A stretch of DNA of 64,000 nucleotides, from the NCBI GenBank assembly GCA_003569205.1, contig BGOK01000010.1, forward strand, positions 32,042 to 96,041, read 5' to 3'. Positions within the stretch are counted from its first letter, which is position 1. Each line of letters opens with the position of its first letter. This document shows, piece after piece, positions 63,232 through 64,000 of the stretch. Under the pieces are notes generated by a model. It searched no databases and was not told where the DNA came from. It worked only from the letters and a program-made list of their open reading frames with translations. This DNA comes from Verrucomicrobiota bacterium (GTDB lineage: Bacteria; Verrucomicrobiota; Verrucomicrobiia; Opitutales; UBA953). The position numbers and the translations under genes were made by a program.

Positions 63232-63451
63232 GGAGTAAATCGGGGTTAGGGGATTGGGGGTAGGGGTTGGGGGATAAATGAGAGTACGGAGTTCGGAGTA
63301 CAGAGTACGGAGGGAAAGACAGGAGAGTGCAAAGAGAGTTCAGAGTTCTGAGTTCAGAGTTCTGAGATGAAGTATGAAAGTACGGAGTTCGGATAGTGGG
63401 TCGCTGTAATCTGTACTCCGTAATCCGTCCTCCGCACTCTTCTCTTCGCAG
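63232..63451. repeat. intergenic simple repeats: G-runs and GTACGGAG / TTCAGAGTTCTGAG units
   Basis: No gene. From 63242 to 63273 the plus strand has five runs of four or five Gs separated by 2-3 bases, able to form a G-quadruplex. Next come GTACGGAG units (three), an exact 14-bp tandem (TTCAGAGTTCTGAG twice, 63339-63366), and inverted CTCCGTA copies near 63405-63420. Confidence 0.7.
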
Positions 63452-64000
63452 TTACTTCTGCGAAACCCAGCTCAACGAATTCAGCAGTAACTTCTGATAA
63501 GCGGGGTGATCGTGGGAGTGTTCGTCGTGGCCGAGGGCGATGCAAACAACGCGGGCCTTGGGCTGCTTGACGACCCAGACGGACGGGAGAATGGTCGACT
63601 GATCAGGCTTAGGATTCTGACGAGGATCGTGCCAAGGACTTCGGCGCCTTCCGGACGGGTCAGCTCGATGTTGTAACTTTCGTCACGAATATTGAAGGTG
63701 GCCGGAACGCCCACCATGACGGGGTGCGTCGGCTTAGTCACAGTGAAGGGGAATTCGCTATGGCCGTGACTACGGGAGCCACCGCAGACGAACTCGTCGT
63801 TATACTTGGTCTCGAGCGGCCAGTTATACCAGGTGGCGGCATGTAAGAGGACGACGCCCTTCCCTGCGGCGGTGAAGTCACGAATGGCCTTCTGGAACTC
63901 AGCCGTACCGAACTGGCGTGGTTACCACTGAAGAGGAAGAGGTCCGCCTGCGGGAGTAACTCAAGGGTTTCCTTGAGGTTAGGGGTCGCCGCGACGTCAT
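63452..64000 (-). CDS. ThuA-like domain protein, partial and frameshifted
   Basis: The gene enters from the right edge and ends at TAA 63452-63454. The pieces read TLELLPQADLFLFSGNH, then FQKAIRDFTAAGKGVVLLHA, then KPTHPVMVGVPATFNIRDE, then PSVWVVKQPKARVVCIALGH with HDHPAYQKLLLNSLSWVSQK at the end. This is the ThuA (trehalose-utilisation-like, glutamine-amidotransferase-fold) family common in this phylum. Two one-base deletions are needed, near 63922 and 63632. Function unknown; probably linked to sugar catabolism. Confidence 0.75.

Overview
The window looks like chromosome from a Verrucomicrobiota bacterium, most likely an Opitutales-type freshwater or marine lineage. The evidence is the paired PSD1-type cytochrome (DUF1549/DUF1553) and DUF1501 proteins, a DUF6807 protein, a DUF1080 domain protein, a NIPSNAP protein, a very large autotransporter-type beta-strand-repeat protein with a PEP-CTERM tail, and a rhamnose operon built around a fused rhamnulose-1-phosphate aldolase/dehydrogenase. 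No phage, CRISPR array, rRNA or intact transposase gene is visible.

Layout. 0-4 kb (minus strand): the 5' part of an S9 peptidase and a large exported haem-binding dehydrogenase-like protein. 4.1-9.5 kb (minus strand): a deoxy-sugar operon in the order DeoR regulator, class II aldolase, rhamnulokinase, fused aldolase/dehydrogenase, then a 43-codon remnant of lutA (lactate oxidation). 9.7-28.8 kb: core genes strongly enriched for cell-wall work: a lipoprotein amidase, murJ, uppP, mreB-mreC-mreD-mrdA, an L,D-transpeptidase, asd, and glmM - acetyltransferase - glmS, mixed with trpB, yicC, an HU/IHF protein, hisS, an rRNA methyltransferase and two tRNA-Lys genes.

29-46.8 kb (plus strand): two PSD1/DUF1501 exported protein pairs, a DUF6807 protein, an MFS exporter, an esterase, a DUF1080 lectin/hydrolase-fold protein carrying a one-base frameshift, an RbsABC-type sugar ABC importer and a double-NIPSNAP protein closed by a clear terminator. 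This looks like an exported sugar or glycoside utilisation region. 46.8-55 kb is accessory in character: an exported Gfo/Idh/MocA oxidoreductase bracketed by two copies of a 112-bp hairpin repeat, a CLC-type channel/antiporter with fluoride-clade motifs, and the 1441-residue PEP-CTERM protein bracketed by 62-bp direct repeats, with gene-tail relics next to it.

55-64 kb: a ChrR-type cupin, an SGNH-fold protein that has lost its catalytic residues and lies between two fragments of a Dabb gene, a Czc-type heavy-metal efflux operon (small Cys/His-rich exported protein, czcC, czcB, czcA) and a ThuA-like gene running off the end. From about 59.5 kb to the end, reading frames are broken by many one-base indels, whereas the preceding 59 kb has only one. 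Local sequence error or recent decay must be settled before this operon is interpreted.

The most unusual structure is a family of short GGTAGGG...CCCTACC hairpins between 46.8 and 54.8 kb whose stems differ in sequence but keep base pairing, associated with direct repeats that bracket whole genes.
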